DNA of 64,000 nucleotides from Clostridia bacterium (lineage in GTDB: Bacteria > Bacillota_A > Clostridia > Christensenellales > Aristaeellaceae). The position numbers and the translations under genes were made by a program. Location of the stretch: the NCBI GenBank assembly GCA_017509065.1, contig JAFWQM010000161.1, positions 45,748-109,747 of the forward strand, written 5' to 3'. Below the pieces are notes generated by a model, which saw only the letters and a program-made list of their open reading frames with translations, did not search any database and was not told where the DNA came from. Below are positions 53,406 to 61,742 of this stretch, in pieces (position 1 is the first letter of the stretch; every line of letters starts with the position of its first letter).

Positions 53406-54914
53406 ATGCTGCAATCCTATATTGAGGCGCTGGGCATCCTCTTCCAGCCCATGAACTTTATCATGATGTACCTGTGCTGCCTCATCGGCTGCGTGCTGGG
53501 CGCGATTCCCGGCCTGTCCGGCGGTCTGGGCATCACGCTGATTCTGCCGCTGACCTTCGCGCTCACCAAGGAACTGAGCTTTTCCATGCTGGTGGGCATG
53601 TACGTGGGCGGCGTGTCCGGCTCCTTCATCGCCGCCGTGCTGGTGGGCATCCCCGGCTCCGCCGCCTCCATCGGCACCTGTTATGACGGCTATCCCATGA
53701 CCAAAAACGGTAAGGCCGCCAGAGCGCTTTCCATCGGCATTACAGGCTCCTTCATCGGCACCTTCGTGTCTATCATTGTCGCCATGCTCTGCTCAGGCGC
53801 GATTGCCGACGTGGCTCTGTCCCTGGGCCCCTGGGAATACTTCTCACTGTGCCTGATGGCCATTACAATGGTGGTGGGCCTCTCCAACGGCTCCATTTAC
53901 AAGGGCCTGCTGTCCGCCTTCATCGGCTTCTTCCTGGCCATGATCGGCGCGGACAAGGTGACGAACCAGCTTCGCTTTACCTTCGGCAACACCAACCTGT
54001 TCGGCGGCATCAACATGATCTGCCTCCTGATGGGCACCTTCGCCCTCCAGCAGGTGGCAACCGCATACGCAAAGGGTCAGCAGGAGATGCCCCCGGTGGA
54101 CACCAGCTCTCTGAAGGGCTTCGGCCTGACCTTCAAAGATTTCTTCTCCAACCTGAAAACCATCATCGTATCCTTGGTGATCGGCCTGTTCATCGGATTC
54201 CTGCCCGGCATGGGCAGCGGCATTTCCAACCTGATCGCCTACGGTCAGGCCAAGAAGATGGACAAGCATCCCGAAAAGTTCGGCACGGGTTATGATCCCG
54301 GTGTATGGGCCACAGAGGTATCCAACAACGCCGGCGTTGGCGGCGCAATCATCCCCATGATTTCCCTGGGTATTCCCGGCGACGCCACCACCGTGCTGCT
54401 GCTTTCCGCCATGACCATTAAGGGCCTCACCGCCGGCCCCATGTTCATCAAGACCAATCCTGTGGTAGCCGCGCTGATCTTCCTGATCGTGCTGGTATCC
54501 GCTGTACTGATTTTCTTCACCGAAATCGGCACCAAGCGCTGGTTCCCCTATCTGCTGAAAGCGCCGTATCATTACCTGTTCAGCGCTATCCTGATGATCT
54601 GCTTCATGGGCGCTTTCACAGCCAACACCAGCATGTTCAGCGTGTATCTGATGATCGGCTTCGGCCTGCTGGGCGTGGTGATGGATATGTTCGGCATGCC
54701 CATGACGCCGCTGATGCTGGCCTTCATCCTGGGACCCAAGATCGAAGAATATTTCCGTACCGGCGTATCCTACGCGCGCGGCGATTATTCCCGCTTCCTC
54801 ACCCGTCCCATCTCTCTGATCTTCATTCTTATCGCTGTATACAGCGTGGTTGGCCCCATCATCACCAAGGCCATCAAAAACCGCCGGGCGGCGAAAAAAG
54901 CGCAGCAGCAATAA
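53406..54914 (+). CDS. tctA: Tripartite tricarboxylate transporter large membrane subunit (TctA) 1
   Basis: 502 residues, about 12 membrane helices. Family signatures are GAIPGLSGGLGITLILPLTF (34-53), GIPGSAASIGTCYDGYPMTK (80-99) and, in the second half, GFLPGMGSGISNLIAYGQAKK and the GIPGDATTVLLLSAM repeat. Forms the substrate channel with TctB, driven by Na+ or H+. Starts 18 bases after tctB and is followed by a terminator at 54927-54957. Confidence 0.95.
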   Translation: MLQSYIEALGILFQPMNFIMMYLCCLIGCVLGAIPGLSGGLGITLILPLTFALTKELSFSMLVGMYVGGVSGSFIAAVLVGIPGSAASIGTCYDGYPMTKNGKAARALSIGITGSFIGTFVSIIVAMLCSGAIADVALSLGPWEYFSLCLMAITMVVGLSNGSIYKGLLSAFIGFFLAMIGADKVTNQLRFTFGNTNLFGGINMICLLMGTFALQQVATAYAKGQQEMPPVDTSSLKGFGLTFKDFFSNLKTIIVSLVIGLFIGFLPGMGSGISNLIAYGQAKKMDKHPEKFGTGYDPGVWATEVSNNAGVGGAIIPMISLGIPGDATTVLLLSAMTIKGLTAGPMFIKTNPVVAALIFLIVLVSAVLIFFTEIGTKRWFPYLLKAPYHYLFSAILMICFMGAFTANTSMFSVYLMIGFGLLGVVMDMFGMPMTPLMLAFILGPKIEEYFRTGVSYARGDYSRFLTRPISLIFILIAVYSVVGPIITKAIKNRRAAKKAQQQ

Positions 54915-54926
54915 TGCCGCGTTCAT

Positions 54927-54957
54927 GCGGCGGCGCGTCATCGCGCCGCTGCTCTTT
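54927..54957 (+). terminator. Terminator after the first tctCBA operon
   Basis: GCGGCGGCGCG pairs with CGCGCCGCTGC (11 positions, one G-T) over TCAT, then TCTTTTC. Confidence 0.75.
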
Positions 54958-55018
54958 TCATTAACAGATAGTCATAATAAATAAAACTCTTCGCAAAAAG
55001 TCCAGAACCCCTTATGGT

Positions 55019-55087
55019 TTTCTTGGAAGGGGGTCTGGGGGGAAACCACTCTTTGGCCTCCAAAGAATGGTTTCCCCCAGAAAAATT
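55019..55087. repeat. Dispersed 70-base hairpin repeat, copy 2
   Basis: TTCTTGGAAGGGGGTCTG leads into the stem CTGGGGGGAAACCACTCTTTGG with its near-perfect complement ending at 55080, then AAAAATTTTCC. It is homologous to 2724-2794 on the opposite strand, with compensating changes that keep the stem paired. It ends just before the ribosome site of the hydrolase gene at 55111. Confidence 0.75.
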
Positions 55088-55110
55088 TTCCGGGTTAGGA
55101 GGGAACGAAT

Positions 55111-56016
55111 ATGGCGCTGACCCAAGAGATGCGCGCACGGATGGCGCGGGACATGCAGGGCAACCGCAAGTTTGACGGCGATACCGACATTCCTGCCGCG
55201 TGCCGGGAGTTTATCCATCTGGCGGACATGGAAACCATCGAACGCCCCGCTGTGGACGGCTGGCCTTATAAAATCTATGTTTTCCGGCCAAAGCATATGG
55301 AAAAGAACGCGCCGCTGCACATCAATATCCACGGCGGCGGCTTCGTGATCGGGCACATGCCCAATGATACCCTGTGGAGTGCCTGGCTGGCGGATCAGAT
55401 CGGCGGCGTGGTGGTGGACGTGGACTATACCACCACCGAATACGCGCCGCATCCCGTAGCGTTGAACCAATGCCGGGACGCTGCCCGTTTTGCTTACGCC
55501 CATTGCGCGGAATGGGGCTGCGATCCAAAGCGTATTTCCATGGGCGGCTATTCCGCCGGCGGCACCTTCACCATCGCCTGCGGCATGGCAGCGCTGAAAA
55601 ACCACGAGGTGCCCTACTGCCTGCTGGTGGACGGCTACGGCCCCGCCGACATGCGGTATGACGACGCGGTGACTAAAATTCCCGAATACTGGAAGACCCA
55701 GGAACACCGGAGCGAGGCTTTCTCCGTCCTGTTCAGCGACGACGACGCCTCCGTGATGGAAACCCCGCTGGTCTGGCCGCTCGGCGCGCCGGATGAGGAT
55801 TTGATCGGTCTGCCGCCCACGATGATTATTTCCGCCGCCAGCTGTCCCTTCCGCTTCCAGAACGAAGAGCTCGGCAAGCGCCTGGCCAGCCTTGGCGTAG
55901 AAGTGACCATGAAGCGCTTCCCTGAGACGGCTCACGGCTTCATTCCCCATTTTATGCCCCACTGGGAGGAAGCGGGCAGGATGATCGTGAAAGCCATCCG
56001 AAATACCAGTCTTTGA
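55111..56016 (+). CDS. Alpha/beta-hydrolase, carboxylesterase (HSL-like)
   Basis: 301 residues, ATG after AGGAGGGAACGAAT. The oxyanion-hole motif is NIHGGGFVIG (70-79), the nucleophile Ser is in SMGGYSAGGTF, and the His in ETAHGFIPHF. The HGGG type is typical of short-chain carboxylesterases. No signal peptide, so it should act in the cytoplasm on an ester taken up by one of the flanking Tct systems or made internally. 16 bases before the second hydrolase gene. Confidence 0.88.
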   Translation: MALTQEMRARMARDMQGNRKFDGDTDIPAACREFIHLADMETIERPAVDGWPYKIYVFRPKHMEKNAPLHINIHGGGFVIGHMPNDTLWSAWLADQIGGVVVDVDYTTTEYAPHPVALNQCRDAARFAYAHCAEWGCDPKRISMGGYSAGGTFTIACGMAALKNHEVPYCLLVDGYGPADMRYDDAVTKIPEYWKTQEHRSEAFSVLFSDDDASVMETPLVWPLGAPDEDLIGLPPTMIISAASCPFRFQNEELGKRLASLGVEVTMKRFPETAHGFIPHFMPHWEEAGRMIVKAIRNTSL

Positions 56017-56032
56017 GAAGGGATGAACTGCC

Positions 56033-56953
56033 ATGCGTACAGTGATCGACCCCGGCAAGGAACGCCGCACCATCAACTTCATTGACAACATCTGCTTTTC
56101 CCATGTGACTGACTGCGATGGAAAACCGCTTGACCTGTACCTGTCCCTGATGGTGCAGAACGGCAACAGCGAAATGCGCCTGGCTTCCGGCCGGGACGAC
56201 GAGGTGTCCACCGGCCTGCAGCCCCTGATCGTGTGGATTAACGGTGCGGGCTGGCGCAAGTGCGACAAGAACCTGATGGCAGCGGAAATGGAGTATTTCG
56301 CGGAACGCGGCTTCGCCGTGGCCTGCATCCAGTACCGCCATTCCAGCATCGGCCACTTCCCCGACCAGCTGATCGACGTGAAAACCGCCGTGCGTTTCCT
56401 CCGCGCCAACGCGGACAAGTACGGCATCGACCCCAACCGCGTCGCCACGATGGGCCGTTCGGCGGGCGGCCACCTTTCCGCCTGGATGGCCATGAACACC
56501 GATGGCTTCGACAGTGAAGAATGGAGCGGATATTCCTCCCATGTGCAGGCGGCGGTGGACTGGTTCGGACCTGTGGACGTGAAGCGCTGCAACCTGATTG
56601 AAATCGAAAACTTCAAGAATCCCAACCATCGCTGGCACAAGATCGAAGAGACCCACGGCGGCGCGCTGCTGGGCGGCGACCCCGCCACGATGGTGGAGCG
56701 CAGCGACGCGGCCAGCCCCATCTTCCATATCAGCGAAAAGACCGCGCCGATCATCATTCTCCACGGCGACCAGGACCCACTGGTGCCCTGCTCCATGAGC
56801 GAGGATTTCTATGACCGCCTGGTACAGGCGGGCCTGGAGGATCAAAGCGAGCTGTACATCGTCAAGAACGGCGGCCATGGCACGCGGGAGCTGTTCCAGA
56901 TTGAATGCAAGGAGCGTGTTCTTGCTTTCCTGAACCGTTACCTGAATCAATGA
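56033..56953 (+). CDS. Alpha/beta-hydrolase, BD-FAE/esterase type
   Basis: 306 residues. INGAGWRKCDKN is the oxyanion region (an HGGxW variant), MGRSAGGHLSAWMAM carries the nucleophile Ser, LHGDQDPLVP the Asp and GGHGTREL the His. Similar to acetyl-xylan or feruloyl esterase-like (BD-FAE) enzymes. An insertion of about 50 residues near the lid follows the nucleophile motif. Cytoplasmic. Operon with the preceding esterase and the DUF3237 gene (gaps of 16 bases). Confidence 0.87.
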   Translation: MRTVIDPGKERRTINFIDNICFSHVTDCDGKPLDLYLSLMVQNGNSEMRLASGRDDEVSTGLQPLIVWINGAGWRKCDKNLMAAEMEYFAERGFAVACIQYRHSSIGHFPDQLIDVKTAVRFLRANADKYGIDPNRVATMGRSAGGHLSAWMAMNTDGFDSEEWSGYSSHVQAAVDWFGPVDVKRCNLIEIENFKNPNHRWHKIEETHGGALLGGDPATMVERSDAASPIFHISEKTAPIIILHGDQDPLVPCSMSEDFYDRLVQAGLEDQSELYIVKNGGHGTRELFQIECKERVLAFLNRYLNQ

Positions 56954-56969
56954 AAGGCGGGAATCCGGC

Positions 56970-57410
56970 ATGAAAGAACGTAAAGAAAAGCCCATTTTGG
57001 AAGTGTTGGTGGATATTGACCGTGCTGGCATCGTGGAGTTTGAAAGCGAAATCGGCCATGTGACCATGATTCCGTTCAAGGGCACGGTGCAGAGCGAAAT
57101 CTTCAATGGCATCATTGAACCCTGCGGCGTGGACACCCAGGTGACAAACCAGAACCAGGTGCGCCATATGTCCGCCCGGTACATGCTCACCGGCAAGGAT
57201 CAGGACGGCGCGGACTGCCATATCTACGTGGAAAACAACGCCTGGTTCACCAATGACGATCATCCCAAGCCTTTCCGCACCGTGCCCACCTTCATCACCG
57301 ATTCCAAACGTCTGGCTCCGCTCCTGCACCGCAACCAGTTCGTGGGCGAGGGTCAGCGCGATGAGCGCGGGCTGTGGATCCGATTCTACGAACTGAAAGC
57401 ATCGGAATAA
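56970..57410 (+). CDS. DUF3237 family protein
   Basis: 146 residues, ATG after AAAGGCGG. The pattern GTVQSEIFNGIIEPCGVDTQV, then SARYMLTGKDQDGADCHIYVENNAW, and C-terminal RNQFVGEGQRDERGLWIRFYEL matches DUF3237, a small beta-barrel family without an assigned reaction. The repeated association of such proteins with hydrolases for carboxylated or aromatic compounds is my recollection and not proven. Followed by a perfect terminator hairpin. Confidence 0.8.
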   Translation: MKERKEKPILEVLVDIDRAGIVEFESEIGHVTMIPFKGTVQSEIFNGIIEPCGVDTQVTNQNQVRHMSARYMLTGKDQDGADCHIYVENNAWFTNDDHPKPFRTVPTFITDSKRLAPLLHRNQFVGEGQRDERGLWIRFYELKASE

Positions 57411-57423
57411 TCTGATGATCCTT

Positions 57424-57475
57424 AAAGAAATGAAAAGAAACGAAATGATTCGTTTCTTTTCATTTCTTTTTTCTT
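57424..57475 (+). terminator. Perfect 21-bp terminator hairpin
   Basis: The arms 57424-57444 and 57449-57469 are exact complements over the loop ATGA and are followed by TTTTCTTTATT. The stem is A/T-rich, unusual for an intrinsic terminator, but long. Confidence 0.8.
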
Positions 57476-57508
57476 TATTATTTTTCATATAAAACCAGCC
57501 TGATTTGA

Positions 57509-57537
57509 TTGACGATCCGGAGTGAATTTGATATAAT
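57509..57537 (+). promoter_or_regulatory. Strong sigma-A promoter of the second Tct operon
   Basis: TTGACG (57509-57514), 17 bases, TATAAT (57532-57537), about 48 bases before the start codon, with AGGAGG at 57571-57576. Confidence 0.8.
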
Positions 57538-57585
57538 GCACATATAAACGGTAATCTTACCAAATCTTACAGGAGGATTGTATCT

Positions 57586-58560
57586 ATGAAAAAATTCGTT
57601 CTCATCCTGATGGCCGTCATGCTGGCCCTGACCTCCGTGATCTCCGCCTACGCGGCTGGCCTCCCCAAGAAGATCGAAGTGCAGCTTCCCGCCAAGGCCG
57701 GCGGCGGCACCGACGTAGCTGCCCGTCAGCTGACCGAATGGATCAACAAGAACGGCGGCACCACCATGACCATCAAGAACAACACCGACGGCAACGGCGT
57801 GGTGGCCTATGAAACCATCCGTACCGCCAAAAAAGACGGCAGCAAGATCCTGTTCTTCCACACCACCATGATCATCAAGTACGCTACCGGTATCTACAAC
57901 CAGAGCCCCGCGGACGAATTCAAGGTTGCCGCCGTCGGCCTGCCCACTGAAAAGGGCGGCTATGTGCTGGTCGTTCCCAAGGACAGCGGCATCACCAACG
58001 TGGAAGAGTTCATCGCCGCGGTCAACGCCAAGAACGGCGAATTCCGCATCGGCGTGGAAACCGGCGGTTCCTCCCACATCATGAGCGGTATGCTGACCAA
58101 GGAACTGGGCATCAACCTGCGCATCGTGGAATCCGGCGCTGACACCGAAAAGCTGACCAACCTGGTGGGCGGCTCCATCGACTGCGCGCTGGTGAACGCG
58201 AACCAGGCCAAGCAGTATGTGGAAGGCGAAAAAGTGAACGCCATCGCCGTCTTCTCCGCCACGGACGAAGGCGCCCGCAACAGCGTGCTGCCCGACGTGC
58301 CCTCCTTCAAGGAATGCGGCTATAACCTGGTGTTCGGCACCTACTTCTATGTGCTGCTGCCCAAGACCGCTGGTGATGACGTGGCTATCGCTCTCCACGA
58401 TGTGTTCGAGGCGGCCGCAACCGATCCCGAAGTGAAGGAAATTCTGGAAAAGAGCGGCTTCGGCATGGAGTTTGCTCCCTACGATCAGAACGAAGCCCTG
58501 ATCCGCTCCCAGCAGGAATCCCTGGTCACCGTGTGCCAGGAGCTGGGACTGGGCCAGTAA
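57586..58560 (+). CDS. tctC: Tripartite tricarboxylate transporter substrate-binding protein (TctC/Bug family) 2
   Basis: 324 residues. Signal peptide MKKFVLILMAVMLALTSVISAYA with an AYA-AG cleavage site and no lipobox. QLPAKAGGGTDVAARQL is the substrate loop and TGGSSHIMSGMLTKELG the second conserved site. Only moderately similar to the TctC at 51798, so the two probably bind different carboxylates. Followed by an intercistronic hairpin and then tctB and tctA. Confidence 0.92.
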   Translation: MKKFVLILMAVMLALTSVISAYAAGLPKKIEVQLPAKAGGGTDVAARQLTEWINKNGGTTMTIKNNTDGNGVVAYETIRTAKKDGSKILFFHTTMIIKYATGIYNQSPADEFKVAAVGLPTEKGGYVLVVPKDSGITNVEEFIAAVNAKNGEFRIGVETGGSSHIMSGMLTKELGINLRIVESGADTEKLTNLVGGSIDCALVNANQAKQYVEGEKVNAIAVFSATDEGARNSVLPDVPSFKECGYNLVFGTYFYVLLPKTAGDDVAIALHDVFEAAATDPEVKEILEKSGFGMEFAPYDQNEALIRSQQESLVTVCQELGLGQ

Positions 58561-58604
58561 TTTCTTAGCTGAACGTTACGACGGGTAAAGCAACATAAGC
58601 GAAG

Positions 58605-58652
58605 CGCCTTGCCCGGTATGAATCAATCATTCATCCGGGCAGGGCGTTTTCT
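58605..58652 (+). terminator. Intercistronic hairpin after tctC 2
   Basis: CGCCTTGCCCGG pairs with CCGGGCAGGGCG, with a nested ATGAAT/ATTCAT pair, then TTTTCTG. Same position as the hairpin after the first tctC, so the layout of the two cassettes is conserved. Confidence 0.7.
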
Positions 58653-58680
58653 GAATCATTTCTGAAAAGGGGGACGCGCA

Positions 58681-59151
58681 GTGAAAGTAAAACGCGACCA
58701 GATCACCGGCGCTGTACTGGTGATTCTGGGCATTGTTGTGTTCATTCTGGTCAGCCAGTTCAAAAAACCCCTGAGGCTGGAATATCCCGGCCCGAGGCTG
58801 ATGCCTGGCATCGCCGCTTTCGGCTTCGTGGTCTGCGGCCTGGGTATTTTCGTGAAGGGCTGTAGGCAAAAAGAGGGGGACAAGGTGATCCTCACCAAAA
58901 CCGGCCTGCTGCGGGTGGTTATCAGCTTCGCCGCGCTGTGCCTCTACATCCTTGGCATGCGGTTCCTGGGCTTTCTGATCACCACGCCCTTCCTGGTGTA
59001 CGGCCTGACCACCTACTTCGCCAAGGCCACCAAGATTGAAACCAAATGGTGGGTGCGCGTGGTGTTCGCTCTGGCGGTCACGGGCGTGATCTGGGCCATG
59101 TATGTGCCGCTCTTCGGGATGGAACTGCCCGTGGGCGAACTGTTTGAGTAA
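58681..59151 (+). CDS. tctB: Tripartite tricarboxylate transporter small membrane subunit (TctB) 2
   Basis: 156 residues from GTG at 58681 (AAAGGGGG upstream). Helices: ITGAVLVILGIVVFILVSQF, the YPGPRLMPGIAAFGFVVCGLGIFV block equivalent to the EPGPRFFP block of TctB 1, LRVVISFAALCLYILGMRFLGF and a final one. Small membrane subunit for the second transporter. Confidence 0.87.
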   Translation: MKVKRDQITGAVLVILGIVVFILVSQFKKPLRLEYPGPRLMPGIAAFGFVVCGLGIFVKGCRQKEGDKVILTKTGLLRVVISFAALCLYILGMRFLGFLITTPFLVYGLTTYFAKATKIETKWWVRVVFALAVTGVIWAMYVPLFGMELPVGELFE

Positions 59152-59166
59152 GGGGGCGCAGATCAG

Positions 59167-60666
59167 ATGTTTTCGTATCTTCCGTATATTTTCGGTGAAA
59201 TGATCCAGCCCATGACCCTGGTGCTGATGATCGTGGGCACTGCCGTTGGCATCATCTTCGGCGCGATCCCCGGCCTCTCCGGCACCATGGCCGTTATGCT
59301 CTTCATGCCCCTGACCTACACCATGGAATCCAGCACCGCCATCATCTTCCTGCTGGCCCTGTGGATCGGCGGCTGCTCCGGCGCGTTCATCGGCTCGGTA
59401 CTGCTGGGCATTCCCGGCTCCGCCTCTGCCGTGGCCACCTGCTGGGACGGCCATCCCATGGCCAAGAAGGGCCACGCGGGCAAGGCGCTGGCCATCGGCA
59501 TGACCGCCTCCTTCGTGGGCACCTTCTTCAGCGCCATCATCGGCGGCCTGCTGGCGGAAGCCGTGGCGGACTTCGCCTTCGCCATGGGTCCCTGGGAATA
59601 CAGCGCCCTGTGCCTGGTGGCCATGACCATGGTGCTTGCCATCTCCAAGGGCAACATGTTCAAGGGCCTGGCCTCCACCTGCATCGGCATCCTGCTGGCG
59701 ACGGTGGGCTTCTCTCCCATCGACGCCGAGCCCCGCTTCACCTTTGACAATATGTACCTGTACGGCGGCTTGGGCATGATCGTGGTGCTCACCGGTATCT
59801 TCGCCGTCAGCCACATCCTGGTCACCTTCGGCAAGGGCTTCGACAAGCCGCCGGAAGTGAGCAAAGAAGGCTTGAAGGGCTTCGGCCTGACGCTGAAAGA
59901 CATCAAAGATGAGCTGGTGAATATCATCCGCTCCTTCCTGATGGGCCTGGGCATCGGCTTCCTGCCCGGCATGGGTTCCGGCCTTTCCAACCTGGTGGCC
60001 TACTCCAGCGCCAAGAACAGCTCCAAGCATCCCGAGGAATACGGCCACGGCGCGGCGGGCGGCATCTGGGCTCCCGAAGTCGCCAACAACGCGGCCATCG
60101 GCGGCGCCATGATCCCCATGGCGGCCCTGGGCATCCCCGGCGACTCCACCACCGCCCTGCTGATCGGCGCGCTGACCATTCACGGCCTGGAAATGGGCCC
60201 CATGGTGTTCAAGAACAGCGGCGACGTGGTGTACCTCATGTTCGTGACCGTGGCTGTGGTGGCCGCGCTGGTGCTTTTGATGCAGGCTATCTGCAAGCGC
60301 TGGTTCCCCTATATCCTGAAAGTGCCCAGCTGGTATATGTATTCCGCCCTGCTGGTCATCTGCCTTGCTTCCGCTTATGTGGACAGCGGCAACCTGTACA
60401 AATGCGGCATGATGATGGTGTTCGCCGCCGTGGGTATTCTCATGACCCTTGGCGATCTTCCGGCCTCGCCCCTGATTCTAGCCTTCATCCTAACGCCCAC
60501 GCTGGAAACAAAAACACTGCAGGCGTTCCAGAGCGTGCCCAAGTGGACGGAATTCTTCACCCGCCCCGTGTCCGGCGTGCTGATGGTCATCGCCATCCTG
60601 TGCATCTTCTCCCCCATTTTCAAGGGTATCTTCGCCAAGCTGAAAGCCAAGAAAGCGAATACGTAA
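59167..60666 (+). CDS. tctA: Tripartite tricarboxylate transporter large membrane subunit (TctA) 2
   Basis: 499 residues, about 12 helices. GAIPGLSGTMAVMLFMPLTY (37-56), GIPGSASAVATCWDGHPMAK (83-102), GFLPGMGSGLSNLVAYSSAKN and GIPGDSTTALLIGAL are the duplicated TctA signatures. Ends KLKAKKANT. Sixteen bases after tctB. Whether it can share subunits with TctA 1 is unknown. Confidence 0.95.
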   Translation: MFSYLPYIFGEMIQPMTLVLMIVGTAVGIIFGAIPGLSGTMAVMLFMPLTYTMESSTAIIFLLALWIGGCSGAFIGSVLLGIPGSASAVATCWDGHPMAKKGHAGKALAIGMTASFVGTFFSAIIGGLLAEAVADFAFAMGPWEYSALCLVAMTMVLAISKGNMFKGLASTCIGILLATVGFSPIDAEPRFTFDNMYLYGGLGMIVVLTGIFAVSHILVTFGKGFDKPPEVSKEGLKGFGLTLKDIKDELVNIIRSFLMGLGIGFLPGMGSGLSNLVAYSSAKNSSKHPEEYGHGAAGGIWAPEVANNAAIGGAMIPMAALGIPGDSTTALLIGALTIHGLEMGPMVFKNSGDVVYLMFVTVAVVAALVLLMQAICKRWFPYILKVPSWYMYSALLVICLASAYVDSGNLYKCGMMMVFAAVGILMTLGDLPASPLILAFILTPTLETKTLQAFQSVPKWTEFFTRPVSGVLMVIAILCIFSPIFKGIFAKLKAKKANT

Positions 60667-60725
60667 CCGGTACGGCCGGGGCCCCTCGGCCCTGGCCATT
60701 TTAATGAAAGCAGAGGTGTATTATC

Positions 60726-61607
60726 ATGGGTATGGAACAGGATTACAAGGCTTATATGCAGCGGCGCGCGGACATGGCGGAAACCCATTTCGGGCCGCTT
60801 TGGCTGAACCAGGAAAAGCGCTATGTGCATCCCTTTAAAATCTTCGGCAATGTGTGGTACGTGGGCGACAGTTGGGTGTGTGTCCATCTGATCGACACCG
60901 GCGACGGCCTGCTGCTCATCGACAGCGGTAACGCGGGCGCGACGGCCATGTTGGTGCAGGCCATCTGGGAAGCGGGCTTCAACCCCAAGGACGTAAAATG
61001 GATCATTCATTCCCACGGCCATCTGGACCACATCGGCGGCGCGATTTTCTTCCAACGCATGTACGGTACCAAGCTCTACCTGGGCGAGCCGGACGCGATC
61101 ATGTTCCGGGAAAAACCCTGGATCAGCGCCATCCAGAACGCTTACAACGACTGCGACGCCCTCTTCGTGCCCGATTATGAAATCAAGGAAGGCGACGTGC
61201 TGACCTTTGGCAACACCACCATGACCTTTTACATGGTGCCCGGCCACACCGACGGCTGCATCGCCTGCTTCTTCGACGCTTACGAAGGGGATAAGACCGT
61301 CCGCTGCGGCTATTACGGCGGCTTCGGCTTCAATACCCTGCAAAAGGATTACCTCATCGAGATCGGCGACCCGGAATACAAGACCCGTGAAATCTACCTG
61401 CAATCCCTGGCGAAGGTGCGGGATCAGAAGGTGGAGCTGTTCCTTGGCAACCACTGCATCAACAACGACACCCTGGGCCGCCGCCAGAAGCAGATCGAGA
61501 ATCCCGACGGCCCCAACCCCTTCCTGGACAGCGAGCTCTGGGGCAAATATCTGGATCAGAAGCGGGACGATCTGAAAGCTTTCATGGCCGACCCGAAAAA
61601 CAGCTGA
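60726..61607 (+). CDS. Metallo-beta-lactamase-fold hydrolase
   Basis: 293 residues. HSHGHLDHIGGA (95-106) gives the zinc ligands His97, His99, Asp101 and His102; PGHTDGCIACFFDA carries the next His and GNHCINND the last one. The N-terminal 40 residues are an extra segment. Such enzymes include lactonases, glyoxalase II and subclass B3-like hydrolases; context (carboxylate transport, esterases) suggests hydrolysis of a lactone or thioester, by inference. Follows tctA by 59 bases, probably in the same operon. Confidence 0.88.
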   Translation: MGMEQDYKAYMQRRADMAETHFGPLWLNQEKRYVHPFKIFGNVWYVGDSWVCVHLIDTGDGLLLIDSGNAGATAMLVQAIWEAGFNPKDVKWIIHSHGHLDHIGGAIFFQRMYGTKLYLGEPDAIMFREKPWISAIQNAYNDCDALFVPDYEIKEGDVLTFGNTTMTFYMVPGHTDGCIACFFDAYEGDKTVRCGYYGGFGFNTLQKDYLIEIGDPEYKTREIYLQSLAKVRDQKVELFLGNHCINNDTLGRRQKQIENPDGPNPFLDSELWGKYLDQKRDDLKAFMADPKNS

Positions 61608-61677
61608 CCAGAACGAAAACAATCCTGGCCGGAAATACGGCCACAAAAATCCCTGCCTGGTCCGGTAAAATCAAAGC

Positions 61678-61710
61678 GGCTGCCGTGTTTTTGACGCGGC
61701 AGCCCTTGTT
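61678..61710 (+). terminator. Terminator between convergent genes
   Basis: GGCTGCCG and CGGCAGCC (61678-61685, 61697-61704) form a perfect 8-bp stem, then CTTGTTAT. It ends the Tct 2 operon; the PrpR-like gene converges from the right. Confidence 0.7.
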
Positions 61711-61742
61711 ATAGCAAATGAAAAAGTGAAGTGACCGGCTTT

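Noticed and set aside
51765..53414. 549-codon minus-strand frame opposite the first tctC and tctB
   Set aside because: Antisense shadow of signal-peptide and membrane proteins; the Gly/His-rich translation matches no family pattern.
55012..60183. Long minus-strand frames opposite the esterase and second Tct genes
   Set aside because: All lie fully opposite well-supported genes with catalytic or membrane motifs and lack plausible starts.
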